48,823 bases of DNA, taken from contig VBEC01000072.1 in the NCBI GenBank assembly GCA_005883615.1, positions 1 to 48,823 on the forward strand. The letters run 5' to 3'. The position numbers and the translations under genes are program-made. The notes under the pieces were generated by a model. It had not been told where the DNA came from. It searched no databases and saw only the letters and a list, made by a program, of their open reading frames with translations. Shown here piece by piece: positions 14,268-23,327 of the stretch. Every line of letters begins with the position of its first letter. The stretch's first letter is position 1. This DNA is from Chloroflexota bacterium. Lineage in GTDB: Bacteria > Chloroflexota > Limnocylindria > Limnocylindrales > CSP1-4.

Positions 14268-15514
14268 TAGTCCCCCACTCCGGCGGCGAGAGGACGCCGG
14301 TCGCGCTCCCCGCGCAGGGCGGCGGCGCTCTCCGCGAGGAGCCGTTCACGCCGTCTGAGGACAACGGGGGCGGTCGGCTGCGCTCCGCGCTCGGCAGCCA
14401 GCTGGCCGCAGGCCGCCCCGATCTCCTGGCCGCGGTTGCGCCTGACTGTCGTTGCGATGCCCGCCCCTCGAAGGACGCCCGCGAACCCCTCGATGACCGG
14501 CATCGGGCTTGCCTCCCACGGCGTGTGGGCAACCGGATTCATCGGAATCAGGTTCACGTGCGCATGATCTCCGCGCAGCAGGTCGGCCATTGCGCGGGCA
14601 TCGGCATCGGTGTCGTTGACGCCCGAGATCATGGTGACCTCGTAGCTGATCCGGCGGCCCGTCGCGCGTGCGTGATCTCGGGCCGCGGCGACGACCTCGG
14701 CCACCGGCCAGCGCCGGTTGAGTGGCACCAGGACGTCGCGCAGCGGGTCGCGCGCGGCGTGGAGGGAGACGGCGAGCGTGAACTGCGGGCCAAGCGCGGT
14801 CAACCGCTGCATCCCGGGAACCACCCCGGACGTCGACACGGTGATGTGCCGGGCCCCGAGCCCAAAGCGCTCCGGGTCTGAAAGGGCCTGGATTGCCGCC
14901 AGGACCAAATCGAGGTTGAGCAACGGCTCGCCCATGCCCATGAACACAACGTTCGTCAGGCGCTTGCCGCTCGCCCCAAGACGCCGGGCCGCGTGGCGCA
15001 CCTGGTCGAGCATCTCGGCTGCTTCGAGATCGCGCGTGAAACCGAGCTCGCCCGTCGCGCAGAACGGACAACCCACCGCGCAGCCTGCCTGGCTCGAAAT
15101 GCACAGGGTGTGGCGCTCCCGACGGCCGGGTCGTGCGGGGTAGTGCATCAGCACCGACTCGACCAGAGCCCCATCCGACAGCGTGTGAAGAGCTTTTTCG
15201 GTCTGGGAGCCGTCGCCGAGCCGGAGATCGGTAGAGGACATCGTGTCGAGACGGAAGTCACGTTCGAGCTCGTATCGAAGAGGTGAAGGAAGCGTGCGAA
15301 GCTCATCGGCCGAGCCGGCCATCGCCCTCCACAGGGCATCGGAAACCTGGCGGACCCGGTAGCGGGGCTCTCCGTGCTCGTCGAACCAGCCGGCCAGCTC
15401 AGCCGGAGAGAGGCCACTCAGCCCCGGTCGTGGGTCCCGGCTTGACGTCCTGGGTGCCGGCGGACTCGTCCCTGACGGGGGCGGGGCAGAGGTCACGCGT
15501 TGATCGAAGGGCAT
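14267..15514 (-). CDS. rlmN: Dual-specificity 23S rRNA/tRNA adenine-C2 methyltransferase RlmN
   Basis: Radical-SAM enzyme that methylates A2503 of 23S rRNA and A37 of some tRNAs. The 4Fe-4S/SAM motif CAVGCPFC has Cys145, Cys149 and Cys152; GEPLLN and SLHAARDPLRD are typical, and the methyl-carrying Cys is C369 in AACGQLAAE. The family N-terminal helical domain starts near residue 33; the first 30 residues are Pro/Ser-rich and probably dispensable. The C-terminal tail after residue 375 is a charged extension. It starts eight bases after the molybdenum hydroxylase stop. Confidence 0.95.
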   Translation of the reverse strand: MPFDQRVTSAPPPSGTSPPAPRTSSRDPRPGLSGLSPAELAGWFDEHGEPRYRVRQVSDALWRAMAGSADELRTLPSPLRYELERDFRLDTMSSTDLRLGDGSQTEKALHTLSDGALVESVLMHYPARPGRRERHTLCISSQAGCAVGCPFCATGELGFTRDLEAAEMLDQVRHAARRLGASGKRLTNVVFMGMGEPLLNLDLVLAAIQALSDPERFGLGARHITVSTSGVVPGMQRLTALGPQFTLAVSLHAARDPLRDVLVPLNRRWPVAEVVAAARDHARATGRRISYEVTMISGVNDTDADARAMADLLRGDHAHVNLIPMNPVAHTPWEASPMPVIEGFAGVLRGAGIATTVRRNRGQEIGAACGQLAAERGAQPTAPVVLRRRERLLAESAAALRGERDRRPLAAGVGD

Positions 15515-15521
15515 GGATCCA

Positions 15522-17849
15522 TCAACCGTCCTGCAGGGCCCGCCAGACGCGATTCGGTGTCATGGGCAGCTCGCGAAGCCTGACCCCCGCTGCGGCTGCG
15601 ACCGCGTTCGCGACTGCCGCCGCTCCCGGCACCACCCCTGCCTCGCCGATGCCCTTGGCTCCGAACGGGCCCTCGGGCGCCGGAACCTGCACGATCGTGA
15701 CTCCGAGGGGTGGAACGTCCTCGGCTCCGGGCACCGAGTAATCCAGGAATGAGCCACTCACCAGCTGGCCCCCTTCGTCGTAGACCAGGGCCTCATGCAG
15801 TGCCCAGCCGATTGCCTGGCCGGCGGCGCCCTGCATCTGGCCTTCGACCAGGGCCGGATTGATCGCGCGGCCGACGTCCTGCACGACGTGGTGCCCGAGT
15901 GGCCGGACGACGCCGGTCTCGAGGTCGACGCGGACATGTGCGACGTGGGCCACGGCTGACGGCGCCGTGCTCTGGTGCTCCGACGTCGCGTGACCCTCGA
16001 GCGGCTCACGACGCGAGCCGTCGGTGCGCCGGGCGACCTCCGCCACGGTCATACCGAGCTGGGGCGCCCCGCGCGGCCTGATCGTTCCTTCCACGATCTC
16101 CAGGTCGTCAAGGCTGATCTCCAGATCGCGGGCCGCGGCGCGCAGCAGTCGGTCGCGGGCGTCCAGCGCGGCCAGGCGCACGGCACGACCGGCCGAGTAC
16201 GTCACGGTGCTGCCACCACTGACTGGAGAGAGGGGCGCCGCTGCCGTGTCGGCCGCGACCACACGGACGGCCTCCAGCGAAAGCCCCATGGCCTCGGCCG
16301 CGATCGCTTCGAACGCGCCGGCGGTTCCGGTCATGTCCACCATCCCGGTTACGACCGTGACCGTCCCATCGGGCTCGACGCGGCACATCGCGGCGGCCGC
16401 GTCCTTGCTGCCCGGCCAGACACCTGCGGCGAGACCAACGCCATCACCCGGCGGGAGCGCCCGTCGATTCAGCCACAGCGGGTCCAGCGCGACCTGCGCG
16501 AGACATTCCCGCAGCCCGATAGCCGGCCACGGCTCGCCGTCGATCATCGGTGACCCCTCGTCGGCCACGTTCCTGAGACGGATTTCCAGCGGGTCGATGT
16601 CGAGCCGCCCCGCGAGCTCGTCCACGAGCGTTTCCAGCGCGAACGCGGTCTGTGGGCCACCCGGCCCTCGATAGGGACCCGCCCCAACCCGGTTGGTTCG
16701 GACTCCGACGGCGGTCACGTCGAAGGCCGGCCAGCGATAGGGCCCGGCCAGAAGGACCGGCGCGATCTCCTCGAGCCAACTGTCCGGGTACGCCCCGGCA
16801 TCGAGCACCAGCCGGGCCTCCAGACCGACGAATGAGCCATCGGCGGTCGCCCCGAGACGAACGTCGAGGATCGTCCCGGGCGCGGGATTGGCCGCCAGGA
16901 AGTCCTCCCGGCGATCGAACACCAGCCGCACCGGCCGGCCGACGGCGATGGCCGCGGCGGCCACGAGTGGCTCGATCACGCTGAGCTTGCCGCCGAACGC
17001 GCCGCCGAGGGGAGTGCCGGCCACCCGGATACGCGCTGGCGGCAGTCCGAGGGCCTTCGCAACATCGGCTCGGGCGAAGAACGTGCCCTGGGTACTCGCC
17101 TCGAGGACCAGGGTGCCATCCGGATCGACCCAGGCGGTCGCCGTCTGGGGTTCGAGGTAGGCCTGGTATATCCAGCTCGTCGTGAAGCGTCCCTCGACGA
17201 CTACGGCGGCTTCACCGAGCGCCGCGCCAACGTCGCCTTCATGGAACCGGTAGCGGTTGTTGACGTTGGCCGAGAGAGCCTCGTCCTCGGTGCGGCTGTC
17301 CGCCGCCCCTCCCACCGCCGCATGAGCTCCGGCCCCACCGTCGCTCTCGTCGCCGGATCCGACCTCTGCGCGTCCGATCGGGTCGTTCCTCACGGACGGG
17401 CTGTCCAACCGCATGGCTGCCATCGGATCGACCACGGCAGGCAGTGGCTCGTACTCGACGAGGACTTCCTGGACCGCCTCGGCCCCGGCCTCGTACGTCT
17501 CGGCGAGCAGCAATGCCACGGGTTGGCCGGCGAACATCACCTCGTGCCGGGCGAGTGGCTCGAACAGGCGCCGGTCCTCGGATGCGGCGATGGCCAGGTC
17601 CTCGGCGGTCAGCACGGCTACGACGCCTGGGACAGCGAGCGCGGGCTTCTTGTCGACCGAGCGAATGTGCGCGTGGGCATAAGGCGATAGCACGGGGCGG
17701 GCATGAAGCATGCGGGGGATCGGTCCATCGGCTCCATAACGCAGAAGTCCTCGGACCTTCGCCTCGGAATCTGGCCTCGGCCGACGCCGGCCGATGATGG
17801 GCTGCCCGTCGAGATCGACCGATCGCGGGGGTCGTTGCACCGTCGCCAT
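15522..17849 (-). CDS. Xanthine dehydrogenase-family molybdopterin-binding subunit, orphan
   Basis: Large (775-residue) subunit of the molybdenum hydroxylase family. N-terminal a/b-hammerhead domain (EAKVRGLLRYGADGPIPRML, then VPGVVAVLTAEDL), then the molybdopterin domain with PLGGAFGGKLSVIEPLVAAA and YRGPGGPQTAFALE. The C-terminal GAKGIGEAG contains the expected catalytic Glu736. It lacks the AYxCSFR loop of form I CO dehydrogenase. GAAGGAGA seven bases before the ATG fixes the start. A Gly/Glu/Ser-rich insert (about residues 170-200) looks disordered. Such subunits need 2Fe-2S and FAD partners, but neither is within the window: it lies alone between fmt and rlmN, where Bacillus has rsmB. 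Substrate unknown. Confidence 0.88.
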   Translation of the reverse strand: MATVQRPPRSVDLDGQPIIGRRRPRPDSEAKVRGLLRYGADGPIPRMLHARPVLSPYAHAHIRSVDKKPALAVPGVVAVLTAEDLAIAASEDRRLFEPLARHEVMFAGQPVALLLAETYEAGAEAVQEVLVEYEPLPAVVDPMAAMRLDSPSVRNDPIGRAEVGSGDESDGGAGAHAAVGGAADSRTEDEALSANVNNRYRFHEGDVGAALGEAAVVVEGRFTTSWIYQAYLEPQTATAWVDPDGTLVLEASTQGTFFARADVAKALGLPPARIRVAGTPLGGAFGGKLSVIEPLVAAAAIAVGRPVRLVFDRREDFLAANPAPGTILDVRLGATADGSFVGLEARLVLDAGAYPDSWLEEIAPVLLAGPYRWPAFDVTAVGVRTNRVGAGPYRGPGGPQTAFALETLVDELAGRLDIDPLEIRLRNVADEGSPMIDGEPWPAIGLRECLAQVALDPLWLNRRALPPGDGVGLAAGVWPGSKDAAAAMCRVEPDGTVTVVTGMVDMTGTAGAFEAIAAEAMGLSLEAVRVVAADTAAAPLSPVSGGSTVTYSAGRAVRLAALDARDRLLRAAARDLEISLDDLEIVEGTIRPRGAPQLGMTVAEVARRTDGSRREPLEGHATSEHQSTAPSAVAHVAHVRVDLETGVVRPLGHHVVQDVGRAINPALVEGQMQGAAGQAIGWALHEALVYDEGGQLVSGSFLDYSVPGAEDVPPLGVTIVQVPAPEGPFGAKGIGEAGVVPGAAAVANAVAAAAGVRLRELPMTPNRVWRALQDG

Positions 17850-17891
17850 CGCTGGTCTCCTTCGTGCCGAAGGATAGCGAACGAGACCCGG

Positions 17892-18884
17892 CTACCCGCT
17901 TCGCCCCGACCCGCCTGACGGCTCCACGAAACCCGGCCGCCCGCGGAGCAGCTCGGCTCCGGTCATCCGCGGGCCGCCGGCAGGCTGGACCTCGATCAGG
18001 CGCAGCCGGCCATCCACCGTGACCAGCGCGGCCGTGTCGCCCGACCGGACCAGGGTCCCCGCTCGGTCGTCCGGTTCGGACGGGGTCGCTTCGGCGCGCC
18101 AGACCAGGAGCCGCACGGACGTCTCGAGGAATGAGCCAGGCCAGGGCTGGTATGCGCGGACCTGCCGCTCGAGGGTGGCCGCCGTTCGCCCGGCGTCGAG
18201 GCGGCCGTCCTCCCGCCGCAGCGGTCGGGTCATCGTCGCGAGGCCGTCGTCCTGCGGCCGCGCCACCAGCGCCCCGCGCAGCCACGGTCCAACGGTGCGG
18301 CGCACGAGCGCCGACCCGATAGCCGCCAGGCGGCGCTCCAGCTCTGGCGTCGTCTCGGAGCCCGTCAGTGCCAGGCGTTCTGCGGCGACAATCGGTCCCG
18401 TATCGAGCCCATCGTCCATGCGGATAAGCGTCACCCCCGACTCAACATCGCCACCCAGGATCGCCGCCGGAACCGGAGTGGCCCCGCGATGCCGTGGCAG
18501 CAATGACGGGTGCACGTTCAGGATGCCCGCCGCGAAGGCCTCCAGGAGTGCGGCCGGCACAATCTGTCCGTAGTCGGTCAGGACCCCCAGCGCTGCTCCG
18601 AGCGCAACGATCGACTCGAGTGCCTCGGGAGAGCGCAGCCGCTCCGGCTGCAGCAGGGGCAGTCCCAGCTCGCGCGCCCGCGCCGCGACCGGAACCGCGC
18701 TCGAGTGGCCGCCGCGGCCAGCCGGCCGGTCGGGCGCCGAGACCACGCCGACCAGCTCGACATCGGGATCGGACGCGAGGACTTCCAGGGTCGGGATGCC
18801 GAACGCGCCGGACCCGAAGAAGACCGTCTTCGCCGGGCGCGCAGCCGGCGTGGAGTCCGACCTGCCGCGACGGCCGGCGGTCAG
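17892..18884 (-). CDS. fmt: Methionyl-tRNA formyltransferase, apparent CTG start
   Basis: Formylates initiator Met-tRNA. The N-terminal fold is read only if translation begins before the GTG at 18744-18746: KTVFFGSGAFGIPTLEVLAS then GVVSAPDRPAGRG, NVHPSLLPRHRGATPVP and MDDGLDTGPIV, which together are a complete Fmt catalytic domain. Upstream of the KTVFF segment the frame has no ATG, GTG or TTG before a stop at about 19005. The best start is CTG at 18882-18884, overlapping the def stop as CTGA; this matches the many ATGA/GTGA overlaps in this window and gives 330 residues. The C-terminal domain is present (LRREDGRLDAGRTA onward). def and fmt are commonly paired. Confidence 0.9.
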   Translation of the reverse strand: MTAGRRGRSDSTPAARPAKTVFFGSGAFGIPTLEVLASDPDVELVGVVSAPDRPAGRGGHSSAVPVAARARELGLPLLQPERLRSPEALESIVALGAALGVLTDYGQIVPAALLEAFAAGILNVHPSLLPRHRGATPVPAAILGGDVESGVTLIRMDDGLDTGPIVAAERLALTGSETTPELERRLAAIGSALVRRTVGPWLRGALVARPQDDGLATMTRPLRREDGRLDAGRTAATLERQVRAYQPWPGSFLETSVRLLVWRAEATPSEPDDRAGTLVRSGDTAALVTVDGRLRLIEVQPAGGPRMTGAELLRGRPGFVEPSGGSGRSG

Positions 18885-19396
18885 GCCAGCGCCGCCGCCG
18901 CGATCTCGGCAGATTCCTCCTCGTCCTCGCCCGACCCCACGGGGATCAGGTCGTCGAGCGAACCGAGGTAATCGATATACAGCTTGCCGTCCAGATGGTC
19001 GAGCTCATGCTGCATTGCCCGCGCCAGGAGCCCCTCGCCCGCCACCTTGATGTTGCGTCCGAATCGGTTCTGCGCCACCACCCAGACACGCTCGTGGCGG
19101 TTGACATACGCGACGTAGCCGGGGATGGAGAGGCAACCCTCGAGATCGCGATCGTCGCCGGAGCTGCGCGTGATCCTCGGATTGACGAGCTCATGCAGCT
19201 GGCCGCCGACCTCGACGACGCAGGCCTGCAGCGCTTCGCCGATCTGCGGCGCAGCGAGCCCCACGCCCGGAGCGTCGCGCATCGATTCGGTCAGGTCGTC
19301 CAGCAGCTCGTGGAGGGACTTGCCGAAGCCGTCGACGGGCTGCCCCTTCAACCGAAGGCGCGGGTCGCCGAGGAGGACGATCGGTCGGACGCTCAT
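18881..19396 (-). CDS. def: Peptide deformylase
   Basis: Removes the N-formyl group from nascent proteins; iron/zinc enzyme working with Fmt next door. Three motifs are present: GVGLAAPQIG (about residues 44-53), EGCLSIPGY with the metal Cys, and QHELDHLDG with the two His and catalytic Glu. The 171 residues include a short acidic tail (GEDEEESAEIAAAALA). The ATG at 19394-19396 follows the USP-like gene by 43 bases. Overlaps fmt by four bases, so formylation and deformylation are coupled in expression. Confidence 0.97.
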   Translation of the reverse strand: MSVRPIVLLGDPRLRLKGQPVDGFGKSLHELLDDLTESMRDAPGVGLAAPQIGEALQACVVEVGGQLHELVNPRITRSSGDDRDLEGCLSIPGYVAYVNRHERVWVVAQNRFGRNIKVAGEGLLARAMQHELDHLDGKLYIDYLGSLDDLIPVGSGEDEEESAEIAAAALA

Positions 19397-19439
19397 TGGT
19401 CGGCGAGTATAGCCAACGACCGGGCGGCTTCCGGTGGGC

Positions 19440-19877
19440 CTAGGTCTGCCGTGGCGTCGTCTCGGCTGCCTCCTTCGGCAGGGTCACCACGGTCACCGGG
19501 ACCTGCACGCTGCCGCGAAGTCGGCTCGGAACGTCCTGGCCAAGCCAGCGGGAAATGCCCGCCGGCAGCGTCGACAGGATGATCTCGTCGACCGTCACCC
19601 GGCGCAGCGCGTCGTGCGCCGCATCGACCGGATCCCGCACGCCGACTTCGCCGTCTGCCTCTGCGCCGGCAGTTCGCAGGCGTTCCACCACCGCGTCCAG
19701 CCGTTCTCGGGCCGCCTTTTGGGTCTCCGTCTCGTCCCACGTCATCCCGCCGCCGACCGGGGTCGCCGGAACGACAACGTAGAAGCGAGCCGGACCCGTC
19801 GCGAGGCGCTCGTCGATCGCTGCCTTGAGAGGCTCCCCACCGATGGTCTGGTTGGCCACGATCAGGAAGGAGCGCAT
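19440..19877 (-). CDS. Universal-stress-protein-like nucleotide-binding protein
   Basis: Small soluble protein of 145 residues. A longer open frame reaches 20009, but the ATG at 19875-19877 has a perfect AGGAGG six bases upstream and starts MRSFLIVANQTIGGEPL, which fits the USP/HUP fold (beta strand then loop and helix). The C-terminal part has VDEIILSTLPAGISRWLGQD followed by VPVTVV, resembling the USP nucleotide-binding end, though the exact GxSxVS motif is not seen. It is inserted between priA and def, where Bacillus has no such gene. Function unknown; a regulatory role is only a guess. Confidence 0.75.
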   Translation of the reverse strand: MRSFLIVANQTIGGEPLKAAIDERLATGPARFYVVVPATPVGGGMTWDETETQKAARERLDAVVERLRTAGAEADGEVGVRDPVDAAHDALRRVTVDEIILSTLPAGISRWLGQDVPSRLRGSVQVPVTVVTLPKEAAETTPRQT

Positions 19878-19972
19878 GTCCGCCTCCTCTGCTGGCGATA
19901 TCCGTCTCCCGAGTTGTAGCACCGGTGTCCATTCCGGACAACGGTCAGCAGACAACCGTCGTCGAACCATCG

Positions 19973-22483
19973 TCAGAGGAGGGACTCCGGATCGACGTCG
20001 ACTGACCATGGCGCCTCGACTCCACCGTCGAGGAGGAGGGCGGGTCGCTCGCCCCGCAGGACGACGTTGTACCGCCAGCGATCGGCGCGCCGGGCGATGT
20101 AGGCCGGCGCCGGGCCGACCACTTCGACCCCCAGGGCGAGCTCGCCGGCCCGGGAGCGCAGGCGCTCTACCATTTCCGCCCCAGCCCGTTCAGCCGCCTC
20201 GCGATCTGCCAGGCCCACGGTCAGCTTGACGAGCTGTCCGAACGGCGGCGAGCCGAAGCGGCGGCGCTGCTCCAACTCGGCGTTGTAGAAAGTACGCGCA
20301 TCCCCACGCGCGACGGCCTGGATGGCGGGATGATCTGGCTGGTAGCTCTGGATGATCGCGTAGCCGGGTCGTTCGCCGCGCCCCGCCCGACCCACTGCCT
20401 GCGCGAGCAGCTGATATGTCCGCTCGGCGGCACGTTCGTCTGGCAGGTTGAGCGCCACGTCCGCGGACACCACTCCGACGAGCGTAACCTCGGGAATGTC
20501 CAGGCCCTTCGTGACCAGGCTTGTCCCGACGAGCACGTCGAGACGGCCGTCCCGGAACGCGTCGACCACGCGTTCGGCGGCCCCCTTCCGCTCCACGATG
20601 TCGCGGTCCAGCCGGCCCACCCGATAGCCCGGAAACCGCGAACGGAGCTCCGCCTCGACGCGCTGGGTGCCGCCGCCCAGGTACCGGATGCGCGGCGAGC
20701 GGCAAGCCGGGCAGCGCGTCGCGAGTGGCGATGCCGTCCCGCATTGATGGCAGCGCAGCGTCATCCCCACCTGGTGGAAAACGAGCGGGCGGGAGCACTC
20801 CGGGCAAGACTGGGCCGCCCCGCAGTCCCGGCACAGCACGGCGCTCGCGCTGCCGCGGCGGTTGATCACGAGGATCGCGCGCTCGCCGGCGTCGCGATCG
20901 AGCTCCCGCACAGCCGTCGCAAGGCGATCCGAGAGAACGCCTCGATTGCCGGCCGCCAGCTCCGCCCGCAGGTCGACGACTTCGACCGAGGGCGTCGCGC
21001 CGGTGAGCCGCTCGGCCAGGGCGACCGACCGATAGATGCCATCCTGCGCCCGCCCAAACGATTCCACTGACGGCGTCGCGCTCCCCAGCACGACGACGCC
21101 CTGCGCCAGGCGGGCCAGCTCGATCGCGGTGTCGCGAGCCTGGAGCCGTGGCGTCCGGTCGCTCTTGTACGCGGCATCGTGCTCCTCGTCGACGACGATC
21201 AAGCCCACGTCGGCGAGCGGTGCGGTCACCGCCAGGCGCGTTCCGACCACGACCTGTACCTCGCCGGCCCGAATACGACGCCATTCGTCGGCACGCTCGC
21301 CTTCGCCGAGGGCCGAGTGAACGATCGCGATCGATGCCTCGAGGTCGGCCCGCAGCCGGTCGATGAGAGGCACGGCGAGGGCGATCTCGGGTACGAGCAC
21401 GAGGGCCGGCCGACCGACCGACTGGGCAGCCACGATCGCCTCGGCGTAAATGGCGGTCTTTCCCCCGCCGGTGACGCCGTCGAGGAGGATGGGCGTCGAG
21501 TCCCGCTCTTCGAGCGCCTCCCGGATTCGATCCACAGCCGCGGCCTGCGCGGGGCTCAGCTGGGCGCCCGCCGGTCGCGAGCCCCTTGCCCCGAGCGGCC
21601 GGTTCGCAAGGGGCCGGCGGGCTCTCTCGCGCACGTCGCCGGCGATGAAGCCTCGCCTCACCAGGCCGGCCACGGCCGCGGCCAGGGACGAACCGGCCAG
21701 AACCGAGCCCGGGAGGCCCGGCTCCCCGGCGGCATCGATCGTGCCCAGGAGCTCCGCCTGTCGGACGCCGAGTGGGCGACCAGCCTGGCGCTCCCCCCGG
21801 TCGAGTGCCCGCAAGGCTTCCACGCCTTCGGAGGTGAGCGTCAGCCAGCGCTCGTAGCGCGGGCCGGCACCGGCCCTTCCCAACGTCCAATCCAGCGTGA
21901 GCAGGCCGCGACCGGCAAGCGCGCGGAGGCGCCTGGTGAGCCCCGCTCGGCCCTCGGACGACGCGAGGTCGCGGACGAAGCGCGGCCTCGCCGCGAGCTG
22001 CTCGAGGAGGTCGAGGTCCTCGGGTGCAAGGCCATCCGGCGCCGAACCACGGCCCGCTTCGGAGCTCTCGCGCCCCCGCTCGGGTATCCGTTCGGCGACC
22101 AGCTCCAGGCGCTCGAGCATGCGCGGGGGCAACATCGACCGGACCACGGCGGACGGCGGAGCCAGGAAGTGGGAGGAGATCCAGCCGGCGAGCTCGAGCG
22201 TCAAGGGCGGCAGCAACGGGCCATCGGAGCGAACGCGTTCGAGGAGGGGCTTGACCGTGTCCGGTCGAGCCTCGGCCCAGCCCAGGACCACACCGAGGGC
22301 CTGGCGCTTCCCGAACTCGACGAGGACGGCCTCGCCGGGCCTTACGTCGGCCAGCCCCCGGGGCACCTCGTAGGTGTACGTCTGCAAGCGTCCGCCGGCG
22401 GCGTCGATGGCGACTTCCACCAGCCGCCCAGTCCGTTCCTCGACAGGGAGCTCGAGGCCGGACTGCAGGATGCCGACGCTCAC
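19973..22483 (-). CDS. priA: Primosomal protein N' (PriA) helicase
   Basis: Restarts stalled replication forks. The start chosen is GTG at 22481-22483, immediately before the conserved DNA-binding domain (LPVEERTGRLVEVAIDAAGG, then RPGEAVLVEFGKRQALGVVL); longer frames overlap gmk. The helicase core has Walker A GVTGGGKTAIY around residue 335 (usually GVTGSGKT), DEEHDAAYKS at about 431, and ATPSVES. Two zinc-binding Cys clusters lie around residues 545-595 (CRDC, CPEC, CHQC, CPAC). It ends with the usual QPDHPAIQAVARGD and FGSPPFGQL segments. 836 residues; separated from gmk by 139 bases. Confidence 0.93.
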   Translation of the reverse strand: MSVGILQSGLELPVEERTGRLVEVAIDAAGGRLQTYTYEVPRGLADVRPGEAVLVEFGKRQALGVVLGWAEARPDTVKPLLERVRSDGPLLPPLTLELAGWISSHFLAPPSAVVRSMLPPRMLERLELVAERIPERGRESSEAGRGSAPDGLAPEDLDLLEQLAARPRFVRDLASSEGRAGLTRRLRALAGRGLLTLDWTLGRAGAGPRYERWLTLTSEGVEALRALDRGERQAGRPLGVRQAELLGTIDAAGEPGLPGSVLAGSSLAAAVAGLVRRGFIAGDVRERARRPLANRPLGARGSRPAGAQLSPAQAAAVDRIREALEERDSTPILLDGVTGGGKTAIYAEAIVAAQSVGRPALVLVPEIALAVPLIDRLRADLEASIAIVHSALGEGERADEWRRIRAGEVQVVVGTRLAVTAPLADVGLIVVDEEHDAAYKSDRTPRLQARDTAIELARLAQGVVVLGSATPSVESFGRAQDGIYRSVALAERLTGATPSVEVVDLRAELAAGNRGVLSDRLATAVRELDRDAGERAILVINRRGSASAVLCRDCGAAQSCPECSRPLVFHQVGMTLRCHQCGTASPLATRCPACRSPRIRYLGGGTQRVEAELRSRFPGYRVGRLDRDIVERKGAAERVVDAFRDGRLDVLVGTSLVTKGLDIPEVTLVGVVSADVALNLPDERAAERTYQLLAQAVGRAGRGERPGYAIIQSYQPDHPAIQAVARGDARTFYNAELEQRRRFGSPPFGQLVKLTVGLADREAAERAGAEMVERLRSRAGELALGVEVVGPAPAYIARRADRWRYNVVLRGERPALLLDGGVEAPWSVDVDPESLL

Positions 22484-22622
22484 GGGTTCATTCTGGGCTC
22501 TCCCCGTGCCAGCTCGCTCGTCTCTGCCCAGTGTGTCCTCGGGAATCTGGTATCGGGCCGGAGCGGCGGCATACAAAACCCCCAGCGCCCGCTTCAAACG
22601 CCCATCGTTGGGGCTTCGAACC

Positions 22623-23327
22623 CTAGATTGCGATGCGGCGGCCGGCGTTGCGCAGGCGCTCGGCGTCGATGATGCCGTCGATGATCTCGGCCGTCTGCTC
22701 GACCTGGCCCGTCTCGTTGACGACCACGTGGTCGTAGTCCTCCTGGCGGGCCAGCTCGAGCGCCGCATTCCGTTGTCGGAGCTCCAACTCGTCGACCGTT
22801 TCCGTGGCGCGCGATTTCAGGCGGCGGAACAGGGTCTCCAGCGAAGGCGGCACGACGAAGATCAGGAGCGCATCAGGAATCCGCTCTTTGATGACCTGCG
22901 CACCCTGGACGTCGATCTTGAGGATGACATCGTGCCCGTCGGCGAGGGCCCGGGCGACCTCGATCCGCGGCGTTCCGTACCAGTGGCCGTGCACCTCGTT
23001 GGCCTCGAGCAACCCGCCCGCATCGCGCAGGGCCATGAACTGGCGCTTGTTCAGGAAGTGATAGCTGACGCCGTCCTTTTCGCCGGGCCGCGGTGCCCGC
23101 GTGGTACACGTCACGACAAACCGGTAATCGCGCTCTCGGGAGCGCCGCTTCAGGGCGTCGATGATCGTGTCCTTGCCAACGCCGGATGGGCCCGAAATGA
23201 TCACCAGCAGGGCACCCGGGGCGCCGAAGATCGGGGCGGTCGAATTGCCCAGGCCGGGCGATGGCTTGCGTCGCGGCTCGCCCTCACCCGTCGAGCCTTC
23301 CTGTAGCGGCTCGAGCGCGTCGCTCAT
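22623..23327 (-). CDS. gmk: Guanylate kinase
   Basis: Phosphorylates GMP to GDP. P-loop SGPSGVGKDTIIDAL at about residues 45-59, then TTRAPRPGEKDGVSYHFL, LLEANEVHGHWYGTP and KIDVQGAQVIKE, all diagnostic. A low-complexity 35-residue leader (PRRKPSPGLGN and so on) precedes the fold, so the 234-residue protein is somewhat longer than usual. The ATG at 23325-23327 overlaps the stop of the pseudouridine synthase gene (ATGA). Placement before priA is common in Firmicutes, but rpoZ, which often lies between gmk and priA, is absent here. Confidence 0.94.
   Translation of the reverse strand: MSDALEPLQEGSTGEGEPRRKPSPGLGNSTAPIFGAPGALLVIISGPSGVGKDTIIDALKRRSRERDYRFVVTCTTRAPRPGEKDGVSYHFLNKRQFMALRDAGGLLEANEVHGHWYGTPRIEVARALADGHDVILKIDVQGAQVIKERIPDALLIFVVPPSLETLFRRLKSRATETVDELELRQRNAALELARQEDYDHVVVNETGQVEQTAEIIDGIIDAERLRNAGRRIAI

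Noticed and set aside
22484-22622. Possible rpoZ or terminator between gmk and priA
   Set aside because: The gap is only 139 bases, too short for rpoZ. GCCCCA and TGGGG arms with a TTTT run are present but pair over a long loop, so I did not list a terminator.
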